DNA of 64,000 nt from Vibrio tapetis subsp. tapetis (lineage in GTDB: Bacteria; Pseudomonadota; Gammaproteobacteria; Enterobacterales; Vibrionaceae), in NCBI RefSeq assembly GCF_900233005.1, contig NZ_LT960612.1, positions 620,001 to 684,000 on the forward strand, given 5' to 3'. Of the stretch, positions 37,070 through 46,117 are shown piece by piece; within the stretch, counting starts at the first letter, position 1, and each line of letters opens with the position of its first letter. The translations under genes and the position numbers were made by a program. The notes under the pieces were generated by a model. It saw only the letters and a program-made list of their open reading frames with translations. It did not search any database and had not been told where the DNA came from.

Positions 37070-37502
37070 GAGTATTCTTAATATTGTTGTTTTATCTTAT
37101 GGTCTAAAAATATGAGTTTTAGCGTTGAGACGCAACCACCTAAATTCACTTTTTAAAATGAAAGTTTATTTCTTTTTTATCCGCTCACCATAGCAGATCT
37201 TTGAACGCCCTCTCACTATGTAGCTCTGTAAAATTGAATTGAATGTCAAACTCACACCCTAATTAGTGATATCACCCGCAAATATCGTTGTCGTCGGTTT
37301 TTCTCCTCCTTTCTACTCCCCCCTAATAATACTTGGGGCGGAGGACGCGTTCTCTCCTTGTTCGCCATATTCTGTGTCTCGTGGAACAAAAAACTCTGAA
37401 TCTTAAAATTAGTGCTTTTATAGGTAATTACTGCCTTGTTACCTGTAAGAGCCCACTAATAAAAAAGAGAAGAATTATAAATTAATCGTTAAGGAGATAA
37501 CG
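37070..37502. promoter_or_regulatory. divergent glgX/porin control region with MalT-box-like pair
   Basis: GGGGCGGAGG (37335-37344) matches the MalT box consensus GGGGA(T/G)GAGG at nine of ten bases; TCTACTCCCC (37312-37321) is its inverse at eight of ten. The pair faces one another 13 bases apart, upstream of the porin start and potentially serving glgX as well. MalT itself is encoded at the right end of the window. Confidence 0.5.
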
Positions 37503-38789
37503 ATGTCTTTGAAAAAACTAAGCGTAATTGCTGCTGCAGTGGGTGTGGCTTTAACAACTGGTACGGCATTTGCTGCAGGAACAGATACAGTAGATGATGG
37601 TTGGGAAGTTCATGGCTACATGTCTTCAAATGTACGTCAAGTGGACGGCACTACTACTGATAATGAATTTGGTAAACCAAATTATGCCTCTGCAGGTACT
37701 TCAGGTAAAAGCACTAACCAAGTAGAGTTCACAGTTAAGAAGCACACTGAATATGAAAGCGGAGTTTGGGCTGATTATGTAGTGCGTACTGAATACGGTA
37801 ATGGTAACTCTTACGCTTATTCGTCTTCTGGTTCACAAAAAGAGAATTCAGAAGCACAATTTGAAGTTAAAGAAGCCTATGTAGAGCTAGGTGGCGTGCT
37901 GGGTGAAGAGACTTCAGTTTGGGGTGGTCAACGCTTCCTAAACCGTTCTGCTGGTATTCTTTCTGGTGAGTTTTGGAAACAATCTTCAGGTATTGGTGCT
38001 GGTGTTCAAACTAAGTTAGCCGGTCATACAGCGGGTGTTGCTTACGTAATGGCTGACCCTGATGCGGGTAAAACAACGCACGCAAACCCACGTGAAACGC
38101 TATCTTCGTTAGACTTTTACTTCTACGGTGTTGATGTTGGCTTTGGTAAACTGGATTTTGACCTAAAGTACATGACGCAAGCAAATCAAGGCGACAAGAA
38201 AACGTCTTGGGGTTCAGACAGTGCTGAAACAGGGTTCGGTGGTAGCATTACTCTGAACACTAGCTACTATGGCTTAGATGGTTGGACTCAAACTGGTATT
38301 GGTTACGGTAAAGGCATCGCTTCAAACCGTGGTTCAAACTTTGGTGGCTGGTCTGGCGACTTTGGCGAGGATTCTACGGGTATCTTTGCTACATCGTATG
38401 GTGTGTTGAACATTAACGACACAGTACAGCTAGGTACTGAAGTTACTTACTTCAATAATGACAATTTTTACGGTCAAGACAACGTAACTCGTTTAATGAT
38501 TGCAGCTCGTCCATCTGTAAAAATTAATGATAACTTGCGTTTCGAAGCCACAGGTTCTATCGGTATTGAAGACTTAACTGATGGTGCTGCATGGGGACGT
38601 AAAGATAAGAACACGTTTAAAATGGTTGAAGTTGCGCTGCCAATCACAGCTAACTCTGACTACTTTGGTCGTCCACAAGTTAAGCCATATGTTGCTTACT
38701 ACATGACTGACGAAGGTAGCCAAGGTGGCCTGGGTATGACTGATAAAACTGAAACAGTAATCGGTGTTCATACTGAAATCTGGTTCTAA
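37503..38789 (+). CDS. LamB-family maltoporin-like outer-membrane porin
   Basis: A 428-residue beta-barrel porin with a clear signal peptide (MSLKKLSVIAAAVGVALTTG, cleaved after TAFA). The segment FEVKEAYVELGG followed by SVWGGQRFLNRSAG is the conserved LamB signature, and the C-terminus ends in aromatic HTEIWF as in porins. It is a divergent maltoporin, so the sugar could be maltodextrin or a related glucan. AAGGAG lies six bases upstream. A terminator and malM follow. Confidence 0.85.
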   Translation: MSLKKLSVIAAAVGVALTTGTAFAAGTDTVDDGWEVHGYMSSNVRQVDGTTTDNEFGKPNYASAGTSGKSTNQVEFTVKKHTEYESGVWADYVVRTEYGNGNSYAYSSSGSQKENSEAQFEVKEAYVELGGVLGEETSVWGGQRFLNRSAGILSGEFWKQSSGIGAGVQTKLAGHTAGVAYVMADPDAGKTTHANPRETLSSLDFYFYGVDVGFGKLDFDLKYMTQANQGDKKTSWGSDSAETGFGGSITLNTSYYGLDGWTQTGIGYGKGIASNRGSNFGGWSGDFGEDSTGIFATSYGVLNINDTVQLGTEVTYFNNDNFYGQDNVTRLMIAARPSVKINDNLRFEATGSIGIEDLTDGAAWGRKDKNTFKMVEVALPITANSDYFGRPQVKPYVAYYMTDEGSQGGLGMTDKTETVIGVHTEIWF

Positions 38790-38803
38790 ACCAGTTAATA
38801 TTT

Positions 38804-38830
38804 AAGGCAAGCCTATGGGCTGCCTTTTTT
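38804..38830 (+). terminator. intercistronic terminator/attenuator
   Basis: AAGGCAAGCC, TAT, GGGCTGCC and six T: an imperfect stem between the porin and malM that could reduce readthrough, as in many porin operons. Confidence 0.65.
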
Positions 38831-38862
38831 GCTTTAAATCATCAACCGATAGTGAGATAACA

Positions 38863-39714
38863 ATGATGAATAATAAACACTCGTTTATCGCCGTAATTTT
38901 AGGAACTTTACTTGCTGGTTGTGCTTCCGATAAGCAAGTAAACATCGAGCTTGAAGCTCCTACAAATTCTGAGATTTGTTGTTCTACTTATTCTGAGTTC
39001 CCCTACGCTCAGCTTAACGACAATGAAGATCTAAAATTCGAAATCGACTTAGCTTCACCTGTTGCGCGCTTCGCTAAAGGCAATAGTCATTTTTCAGCAT
39101 TTAGATTCAGCGATCGTTCGAAAGACGTTCAGGTAACATTATCGAGCTTGTTCATTGATGATAGCATTTTTGCTCCTCAAGCCATTTTGTTGGATCAATC
39201 ATTTAATGTAGTAAGAACGATTGAATTATCTGACTTTCAAACATTGCCATCCGATGCATTTACGAGAACACGATATATCACTCGTTTTACCATTGATGCA
39301 AGTCAAGCGCCCTACCTTGTTATTTCGACCCCAGCGGACATGTTAGGAACAAAAGTAAAAGTGGAGCACCCAGCGAAAGTAAGAGCGAAAGAGTTTGGTG
39401 AAGTGATGCCTATGGCCATTGACCCAGTATATACTCATCAGCTCGGTGGTACTCTCGAATTGGAAGTGAAAACTTTAAAGTTACGTCCATTCCGTAGTGA
39501 GCAGAAAACAGCTGAAGTCGTCGCAGGAAAGAACCAAGCCAAGTCAGTTATTCAAGTTCAGCCTGAAACACAAGATTTTTATATTTCAGCTATCCAAGAT
39601 GCAGTAAAGGCGGGTGACCTTCCTAAGGCTCTTAGTCTATTAGATGAAGCTAAAGCATTAAATATTGATGGAGCTCAAGAGGCATTCGTCACGGCAGTAA
39701 ATATCAACAAGTAG
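38863..39714 (+). CDS. malM: MalM-like periplasmic lipoprotein
   Basis: A 283-residue lipoprotein with lipobox LLAGCAS at residues 17-23. Sequence features of MalM are present: CCSTYSEFPYAQL followed by the acidic strand EFDI/EIDLASPVARF region and a C-terminal helical part (DAVKAGDLPKALSLLDEA). MalM is a periplasmic protein of unknown precise role in the maltose regulon. The start taken is the ATG at 38863; a longer frame from 38815 encodes residues inconsistent with a signal. Co-transcribed with the porin. Confidence 0.85.
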   Translation: MMNNKHSFIAVILGTLLAGCASDKQVNIELEAPTNSEICCSTYSEFPYAQLNDNEDLKFEIDLASPVARFAKGNSHFSAFRFSDRSKDVQVTLSSLFIDDSIFAPQAILLDQSFNVVRTIELSDFQTLPSDAFTRTRYITRFTIDASQAPYLVISTPADMLGTKVKVEHPAKVRAKEFGEVMPMAIDPVYTHQLGGTLELEVKTLKLRPFRSEQKTAEVVAGKNQAKSVIQVQPETQDFYISAIQDAVKAGDLPKALSLLDEAKALNIDGAQEAFVTAVNINK

Positions 39715-39742
39715 AGACGTCATTATAGTCGGGTTACTTTAA

Positions 39743-39767
39743 AGGAGCTGAAATCAGCTCCTTTTTT
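39743..39767. terminator. bidirectional terminator
   Basis: AGGAGCTG, loop AAAT, CAGCTCCT, six T; the A run before it serves the minus strand. Located between convergent malM and the debranching glucosidase gene. Confidence 0.9.
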
Positions 39768-39794
39768 AATTGTTTCGTTAGTTAAGGGGAAAGG

Positions 39795-42572
39795 CTAATC
39801 CTGTGAGTCAGTCAGATTGAGAGCAACGATTTTATTGTACATATAGTTCGTTCGTTCAAGTGCCATATGTTTTAGCTCATCGTTAGGTGATGCAAACGAA
39901 AGGTTCTCTAATAAATCGAATGACTCGGCGTGTGTTTTGAGTGCTGTTACGCCTGATCTATTACATTGGTAGGTGCTATCGTTTTTATTGATAACGATCT
40001 GTAATCTCTCACTGAGGCTGGCGATGCAAAGTAGAGCTTGATCATTTGCTAGTGTTAATTTCAAGTGAAGATCGATCTCATCGACTGGATCCGTTGGAGT
40101 CACGCTAAAAATTATCTTGCTCCCATCATCTTCGTAGTGTATCCAAATGCTGTTTGATCTCCCTAAAGGGACACTGGCATCGAATTTAGTCCATTGCGTA
40201 GGAATATGCGGTTCGAGATATATACGGTCATTAGTTAATAATGGTTTATAACCTAAATAGTCTTGTTGTGCGTTACGTGCAAATTCAGACACTGACCATG
40301 CTTGAGAGAACGTCCCACTTTCAATTAATTTCTTTGGATTCAATTGATAAGCATTGAGATTTTCACTCATAGTACCTCTATGGCCCTGAGAGAGGATTTG
40401 GTCGGATAAATTTTTAGAGAATTGATACGCAAAATCTTGCTGCTTGAACCTTGTCAACGCGCTGACGGTAAAGCCAGCATTCCAGCCCCAGATAGTACCG
40501 TTATGATAGGCCGCATCTTTATGGTACTGATTTTGGTTGTCATGGAACGGATGGAAATCTTCATGGTTTTGGCTTAAAGAGCAAATTCCCCACGGAAAAA
40601 GAAGCTCATCAACACAATTTTTAATCATGTATTGCGCAACTTCATTGCTAACCAGTTTTTTCTGATTTGGGATCGTTAGAATCATTAATTGATTTGGGCG
40701 AGAGCTATAATTAGCAACATCGCCTGTTTGTAAGCAGTCGGCTAGCCGTTGCTTATCATGGTCCCAATACTTGGTGTTAAAGTTTCTATGTACTTTATTT
40801 GCAAGGTCTTTCCAGTGCTGTTGATTCGTCTCGTCTCCTACAAGGGAAGCTAGGGTGATCGCTGACTGTAAACTTTCAAACCAAAGCGCTTGGATATCAT
40901 TTGCTTTCGGACCCCGCGCAGACCAAGGTAATTTACCTTCAATTTTTGCATCCATCCAAGTGTCTGGATCACGATGAGTCATTAATCCATCATCGGCGAG
41001 ATAGTTCATTTCTATCCCTTCAATAAAGCGTTTAACAACAGGGTAGATGGAGTGGATAAACTCAGTATCGCCACTGTAATTTAAGTACTCCATTATTTCT
41101 CGAACCATCCATGGGGTTCCATCCGTCGTATTATAAATTATGTTAGTTTTACTGGTCACACGGTTCGGAATTCGTCCGTAATTGAGTGATGCCTTATCCA
41201 TCATTTGCATGCCTGCAAAATTTTCAATAATGTGTTTTGCTTCTTCTAACATGCCGTTTATTAGGCTGGTTCCCGATAGAGCGATAAAAGTATCTCTGCC
41301 CCAGCAGTCTTTAAACCAAGGTAAACCTGCCCAAATCCCTTTACCAAACTCTTTGTTCACAAAAGATCGGCTTGCCAACCGAGCCCACATGACGGAACGG
41401 TTATATTGAAGGTCATTAGTCCATAAATAGTTTTTGGTTGTTAGGAAGTCATACAGGTGTTTTTTGTGATGCAAAAATGCATGGTCTTGCGCTGCACTTT
41501 TGGCTGTTTGTATCGCTTCATCTCGTGTGGTTGAAAATGATAGGTAAACGGTCAACTCTTTCGTCGGTTTTTTACTGGTCAGTCGTAAACATAGAGTATC
41601 TTTACTGGAAGAAAGCAACGTATCGACTAATGGTGACTGCCCTGCCTCTTCGTTAATATCTATGGGTTGATTCGCTGATATAGCAACGAATTGTTCGCTT
41701 CCTGCTGGTATGTATTGTTTGTCTATTTCGCATATCAGGCACCCGTCTATAACCTGTAATGTGGAATTTCGTTTGCCGATATTTAACTCGGGTAAGATTG
41801 CTAATTTAGTTTGTGAAGCGCTTTCAATGGCTAAGCAGGCTAAACGCTGCCCTTGAATCACACTTAATCTATCTGTTGATTGAGAGTCCGAGTAGTCATG
41901 TTCGATACCATACGGTAGTAATCGAGCTTTTCTCGCTTGTTGTTTGTTATTTGCATGCCCATTTACGAAGCTCAGAAAACCACCGAGTATCCACCCTTTT
42001 TGATGACGATATTTACCACTATTGGTGATCGCGTGCGTGCGTCCTTCATAGTACCCATCAACATTATCACCGAATACAAATGGATAACTTAAGACGTCTT
42101 CGATAGCTAAGTGACGATATAACTCGTTTGGTGAAACGGCTCGGGTGGTGTACTGCCAGTTAGGAACAGTATTTACCTTAGCTGTTAACTCGGATGAGAA
42201 AATGGCACGATCAACGTCTTCTATAACAGCGTTATTTTTTCTGGTAAGCCGTAATGTTGGAGTCTGGTGCGAGAGATCTAACGTAATAGTAAACAAACCT
42301 GCTTTTGTTACATTTATCAATAAATCATTACTGACGTCATGTGCTCGCGCTAGATCAAATACTGTATCAAGAGGGCAAGGGGCTGATTTGAGGTCGATGT
42401 TTGAAAAAGTCCAATCAGGAGTCCCATCAAAATTGGAAATTTTAAATCGATGCATGTCTGAAGATAAACACATGGTTCCTTCAAAGGTATGATTGGTGAT
42501 CTTTATCATTGGAGTATCTAGGCTCCAACCATTGAAAGAGCCTTTAACGTACAGAGTTGGTTGTGAATTCAT
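39795..42572 (-). CDS. amylo-alpha-1,6-glucosidase-type debranching enzyme with N-terminal CBM
   Basis: A 925-residue protein. The first 110 residues resemble a glycogen-binding CBM (YVKGSFNGWSLDTPMI and MHRFKISNFDGTPDWTF). The C-terminal (alpha/alpha)6-type region has the amylo-1,6-glucosidase pattern: GLPWFKDCWGRDTFIALSG, NYGRIPNRV, PDTWMDAKIEGK and a late NGTIWGWNAGF. No signal peptide, so it acts in the cytoplasm on stored glycogen or imported dextrins. It is a second debranching activity next to glgX, of a different fold. The exact specificity needs assay. Confidence 0.8.
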   Translation of the reverse strand: MNSQPTLYVKGSFNGWSLDTPMIKITNHTFEGTMCLSSDMHRFKISNFDGTPDWTFSNIDLKSAPCPLDTVFDLARAHDVSNDLLINVTKAGLFTITLDLSHQTPTLRLTRKNNAVIEDVDRAIFSSELTAKVNTVPNWQYTTRAVSPNELYRHLAIEDVLSYPFVFGDNVDGYYEGRTHAITNSGKYRHQKGWILGGFLSFVNGHANNKQQARKARLLPYGIEHDYSDSQSTDRLSVIQGQRLACLAIESASQTKLAILPELNIGKRNSTLQVIDGCLICEIDKQYIPAGSEQFVAISANQPIDINEEAGQSPLVDTLLSSSKDTLCLRLTSKKPTKELTVYLSFSTTRDEAIQTAKSAAQDHAFLHHKKHLYDFLTTKNYLWTNDLQYNRSVMWARLASRSFVNKEFGKGIWAGLPWFKDCWGRDTFIALSGTSLINGMLEEAKHIIENFAGMQMMDKASLNYGRIPNRVTSKTNIIYNTTDGTPWMVREIMEYLNYSGDTEFIHSIYPVVKRFIEGIEMNYLADDGLMTHRDPDTWMDAKIEGKLPWSARGPKANDIQALWFESLQSAITLASLVGDETNQQHWKDLANKVHRNFNTKYWDHDKQRLADCLQTGDVANYSSRPNQLMILTIPNQKKLVSNEVAQYMIKNCVDELLFPWGICSLSQNHEDFHPFHDNQNQYHKDAAYHNGTIWGWNAGFTVSALTRFKQQDFAYQFSKNLSDQILSQGHRGTMSENLNAYQLNPKKLIESGTFSQAWSVSEFARNAQQDYLGYKPLLTNDRIYLEPHIPTQWTKFDASVPLGRSNSIWIHYEDDGSKIIFSVTPTDPVDEIDLHLKLTLANDQALLCIASLSERLQIVINKNDSTYQCNRSGVTALKTHAESFDLLENLSFASPNDELKHMALERTNYMYNKIVALNLTDSQD

Positions 42573-43225
42573 GGTAATTGTCCATATAGGATCGGTGATA
42601 ACTAAGTCATGTAAAAAGTGGGATTATGCTCAATGAGCTTAACTGCATTTGTAGACGTTAACTTCGGAAGGATTGTGAGGTGAATGTATTGCGTCGCGTC
42701 GTCTATAGCTGCGGCTAGCCATTAATCGTCGTTTCCCTATTGATGTGGATGAGGCAACTTTTGATTTTTATCTTAAAATATTAGCTTGAGTTAGCTTCTC
42801 TGGGAAATAGGTGAAATGGTGATGCTATAGTTATTATCTATATCTCTAGTTTGCAGAAGTGAGCGAAATAGCGTTATTGACGATATTGAGCGATTTTTAG
42901 TTGTCTGAAGTGTGAACGGAATCAGGAACAAAATCTCGCGTGTGTCGAGTTCAGTGCATATAACAGGGTAAGGCGGTATGCACTGAACCAAAGACGATTC
43001 ATGACTATGGACCTATTTTTCAAGTTAGGTGAAGGAATGACGTACTTCTACTAAGTCGAATCAGTACAAATATTAAATCCTCTTCTAGATCAGCCAGTAA
43101 CCCATTTCTACGCTGAATCACGTTAGCTAAATGACAACCCCCTTCAATATTCAGAGCTAAATTGTTTAATAAACTCCCCCTAATACCGTTACACTATAGG
43201 GGATATAAATCTTATACAGTGACCT
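42573..43225. other. intergenic region, nothing recognised
   Basis: About 650 bases between divergent genes. A 66-codon minus-strand frame is not protein-like. No repeat, operator or sRNA signature is visible to me. Confidence 0.5.
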
Positions 43226-44362
43226 ATGAATATAATTACCATTGCGATTGGTGCCGGTGCTATTTCACTCCTATTGGTTGTGATATGGATGTTTTCTTTG
43301 TCGGCGAAAAAAAAGCGAGAGCAAGCAGAGAAAATTGCCAGAGAAGCAGCCTATCGTAAAGCGATGTTGGCGGCGCGTGAGCGCGAAAGTCAGGAACGAA
43401 TATACAAAGCAGAAACTGGTCACGTGCCAACACAATTATTCTTAGCCAAAGAGGCGGAGTCGCACAACTTGAGAGAAGCTCTGCATTGGTATGAGCGAGC
43501 CTCTCTTGCCGATAATGAAATAGCGATGTACAGCATGGTTCGTTTGTGTGAAAAGCATTCAGAGCACCCAGTACTAAAGCTAAAATCTAAATATTGGCAA
43601 AAAGTAATTGAAGCTCGCGGTGGTGATAAACACGCTCAGTTTGAAGCTGGTTTATGCCTACTTAAAGGTCTCGGCGTCGAGCAAAACATTGACGCTGCCA
43701 TCACGATGATCGAAGAAGTCGCCAACGATGACATTATCGATGCGCAGTTATATATGGGCGATTGGTGTGTTGCAGAGTCAAACCCTAACCCCAATCCTTT
43801 GGCATCTGCAGAGTGGCACTATAGAGCCGCAAAACTAGAGTCGATTGAAGGGATGGTACGCTTATCCAATAATTATGAGAAAGGGATTGGAGTGGAGCAA
43901 AGTTTTGTCAGGGCATCCTATTGGCTAGAAGTCGCCGCTGAGACAGGCAGTGGACGTGCACAATATCGGGCCGGTGAATTATGGGCAAAAGTGGACACCG
44001 ACCATGGGTATGCGCTTTCTTATATTTGGTTTTACCTTTCAGCACAATTTGGTTATGAACCTGCGAAAAAGCGTCGAGATGATATATCAAGTAAGATTGA
44101 AATAGACTCCATTGTTGGTTTACAAGGCGTCTCTAAGCCAATACTCGTGCGGATGAAAGAGAATAAAATCAAGAAGCACTCCGTGATAAAAGCGCTGAAC
44201 AAGATGTACAAACGTGAGGCGTACTTTCCTGATGTCGATGGTGATGAATTTATGATGCCGCCGTCTTCTTTGGAGGTATCGGAGGTGCAAAAAGGATCAG
44301 ACCAACCAACTAAAGCGGCGTCCTCGGATTATAGTCAAGGGATGCAGCAAACCTCCTCTTAA
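43226..44362 (+). CDS. membrane-anchored Sel1-repeat protein
   Basis: A 378-residue protein. One N-terminal transmembrane segment (residues 4-25, MNIITIAIGAGAISLLLVVI) is followed by a basic, coiled stretch and several Sel1-like helical repeats (AQFEAGLCLLKGLGVEQNID, AEWHYRAAKLESIEGMVRLS, SYWLEVAAETGSGRAQYRAG). Such repeats mediate protein-protein contacts. The C-terminal 60 residues are low-complexity. Topology suggests the repeats are cytoplasmic. Function unknown; it stands alone. Confidence 0.8.
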   Translation: MNIITIAIGAGAISLLLVVIWMFSLSAKKKREQAEKIAREAAYRKAMLAARERESQERIYKAETGHVPTQLFLAKEAESHNLREALHWYERASLADNEIAMYSMVRLCEKHSEHPVLKLKSKYWQKVIEARGGDKHAQFEAGLCLLKGLGVEQNIDAAITMIEEVANDDIIDAQLYMGDWCVAESNPNPNPLASAEWHYRAAKLESIEGMVRLSNNYEKGIGVEQSFVRASYWLEVAAETGSGRAQYRAGELWAKVDTDHGYALSYIWFYLSAQFGYEPAKKRRDDISSKIEIDSIVGLQGVSKPILVRMKENKIKKHSVIKALNKMYKREAYFPDVDGDEFMMPPSSLEVSEVQKGSDQPTKAASSDYSQGMQQTSS

Positions 44363-44410
44363 CGTTTCTGGCTACTTGATATCGACTCATAACAAAACTA
44401 ACGCATTAAA

Positions 44411-44446
44411 AAGCCCGCATACTGAAAACAGTAGGCGGGCTTTTTT
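44411..44446. terminator. bidirectional terminator
   Basis: AAGCCCGC ... GCGGGCTT with flanking A and T runs, between convergent Sel1 protein and sstT genes. Confidence 0.9.
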
Positions 44447-44515
44447 ATTATGGTGCTTTTAATTAATCATTATCATCATTTGATCCGATGAGCAGTGACT
44501 AAGTTACCACCATGA

Positions 44516-45739
44516 CTAGGCGTTTTGTTTGGCTTCTTCTGCTTGGCAAACGGCTGCTGTGAATACAACATCGGTTGAGCTGTTTAGCGCGGTTTCCGCA
44601 GAATCTTGGATAACACCGATGATAAAGCCCACCGCAACGACCTGCATTGCGACGTCATTGGAGATACCAAACAGGCCACATGCGAGCGGAATAAGAAGCA
44701 GAGAGCCTCCAGCAACGCCTGAAGCACCACAAGCTGATACCGCAGCAACAATGCTAAGCAATAGGGCCGTCATAATATCGATTTGAATGCCCATCGTATG
44801 TACAGCAGCAAGCGTTAGCACGGTAATCGTGATGGCTGCGCCACCCATATTAATGGTTGCGCCCAAAGGAATAGAAACCGAATACGTGTCTTCGTGAAGA
44901 TTCAGTTTTTTACACAAGTTCATGTTTACCGGAATATTAGCCGCACTTGAACGTGTGAAAAATGCCGTTACGCCACTTTCTCGTAAGCACTGAAATACGA
45001 GCGGATAAGGGTTTTGACGTGTTTTGAAGTAAACCATCGCAGGGTTAACCACAAGTGCCATAAATGCCATTGAACCAAGCAATACCATTAGCAGCTGCGC
45101 GTAACCCATAAGGACACCAAAGCCTGTTGTAGCAAAGGTTGCTGCAACTAAACCGAAAATACCAAATGGTGCCAAACGTATGATGAAACGTACGATTTGA
45201 GATACGCCCTGGCTTAGGTCTTCAAACACAGCCTTAGTGGTATCTGAGGCATGATGAAGTGCTAAACCTAGCGCGACAGCCCATGCAAGAATACCGATGT
45301 AGTTTGCGTTCATCAGTGCGTTTACAGGATTGTCTACCAGCTTAAATAACAACGTATGCAGGACTTCTGCAATGCCCTGTGGCGGTGTTGCACCTTGAGC
45401 GGAAGCAGCAAGTGTTAAAGTGGTTGGAAATGCAAAACTCATTACAACGGCTGTAAGAGAAGCAAAAAGAGTACCTGCTAGGTAAAGCCCGATGATAGGG
45501 CGCATGTTGGTGTGTTGGTTTTTCTTTTGGTTGGCTATGGAAGCCGCAACTAGAATGAAAACCAAAATAGGTGCAACGGCTTTCAAGGCTCCTACAAAGA
45601 GGCTACCCAATAGTTGAGCGCTAACGGCGGTTTCTGGTGAGAAGATCGCAAGCATAACACCAAAAAAGATGCCGAATAAGATTTGGTAGACCAAGTTACC
45701 ATTGGCAAACCTCATCAGCATAGATGAATTATTATTCAT
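44516..45739 (-). CDS. sstT: SstT, sodium:serine/threonine symporter
   Basis: A 407-residue dicarboxylate/amino acid:cation (DAACS) symporter close to E. coli SstT in length. Several membrane helices are visible; the serine-rich hairpin motif [13 protein letters not shown] and the substrate/ion region [14 protein letters not shown] are typical, with [20 protein letters not shown] at the end. It imports serine and threonine with sodium. The ATG at 45739 is downstream of an AGGGA-like element. It is monocistronic. Confidence 0.93.
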   Translation of the reverse strand: MNNNSSMLMRFANGNLVYQILFGIFFGVMLAIFSPETAVSAQLLGSLFVGALKAVAPILVFILVAASIANQKKNQHTNMRPIIGLYLAGTLFASLTAVVMSFAFPTTLTLAASAQGATPPQGIAEVLHTLLFKLVDNPVNALMNANYIGILAWAVALGLALHHASDTTKAVFEDLSQGVSQIVRFIIRLAPFGIFGLVAATFATTGFGVLMGYAQLLMVLLGSMAFMALVVNPAMVYFKTRQNPYPLVFQCLRESGVTAFFTRSSAANIPVNMNLCKKLNLHEDTYSVSIPLGATINMGGAAITITVLTLAAVHTMGIQIDIMTALLLSIVAAVSACGASGVAGGSLLLIPLACGLFGISNDVAMQVVAVGFIIGVIQDSAETALNSSTDVVFTAAVCQAEEAKQNA

Positions 45740-46117
45740 ATCAGTCCCTGTACTTTTTAAATTGTAGTCGTATTCTCTCTACAAGAGGAGAATCGTGGCT
45801 ATGATAGCGCTAATGGTGAATTTGTCTATAAAGTGGTTAAAATTTATCTTTTATATAAGGCTTAGGTTAATAGGTTTGGAGTTTAATGTTGATCTAATGA
45901 TCCATTTTGAATGATATCGATGATACCGATTTGTTACTAGAACGATGGGTCGTTATAAAAAAGACAAAATATATTTAATTATGCATCTGGTTGAATTTAA
46001 TGCAAAATCAAGTTGATGGTTATTTGGGCGAGGGTTGAGATCGCCAATTCGTAACAATTCTCATCTAAATAGCGTCTATGCTTAAGTCATAAAAACTAAA
46101 AATAAGCAGGCTTTCAG
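45740..46117. other. intergenic region, nothing recognised
   Basis: A 378-base divergent spacer holding two promoter regions. Poor in repeats and without a recognisable operator. Confidence 0.5.

Noticed and set aside
42791..42991. 66-codon minus-strand frame in the 650-base gap
   Set aside because: No ribosome site, unusual composition and no family match.
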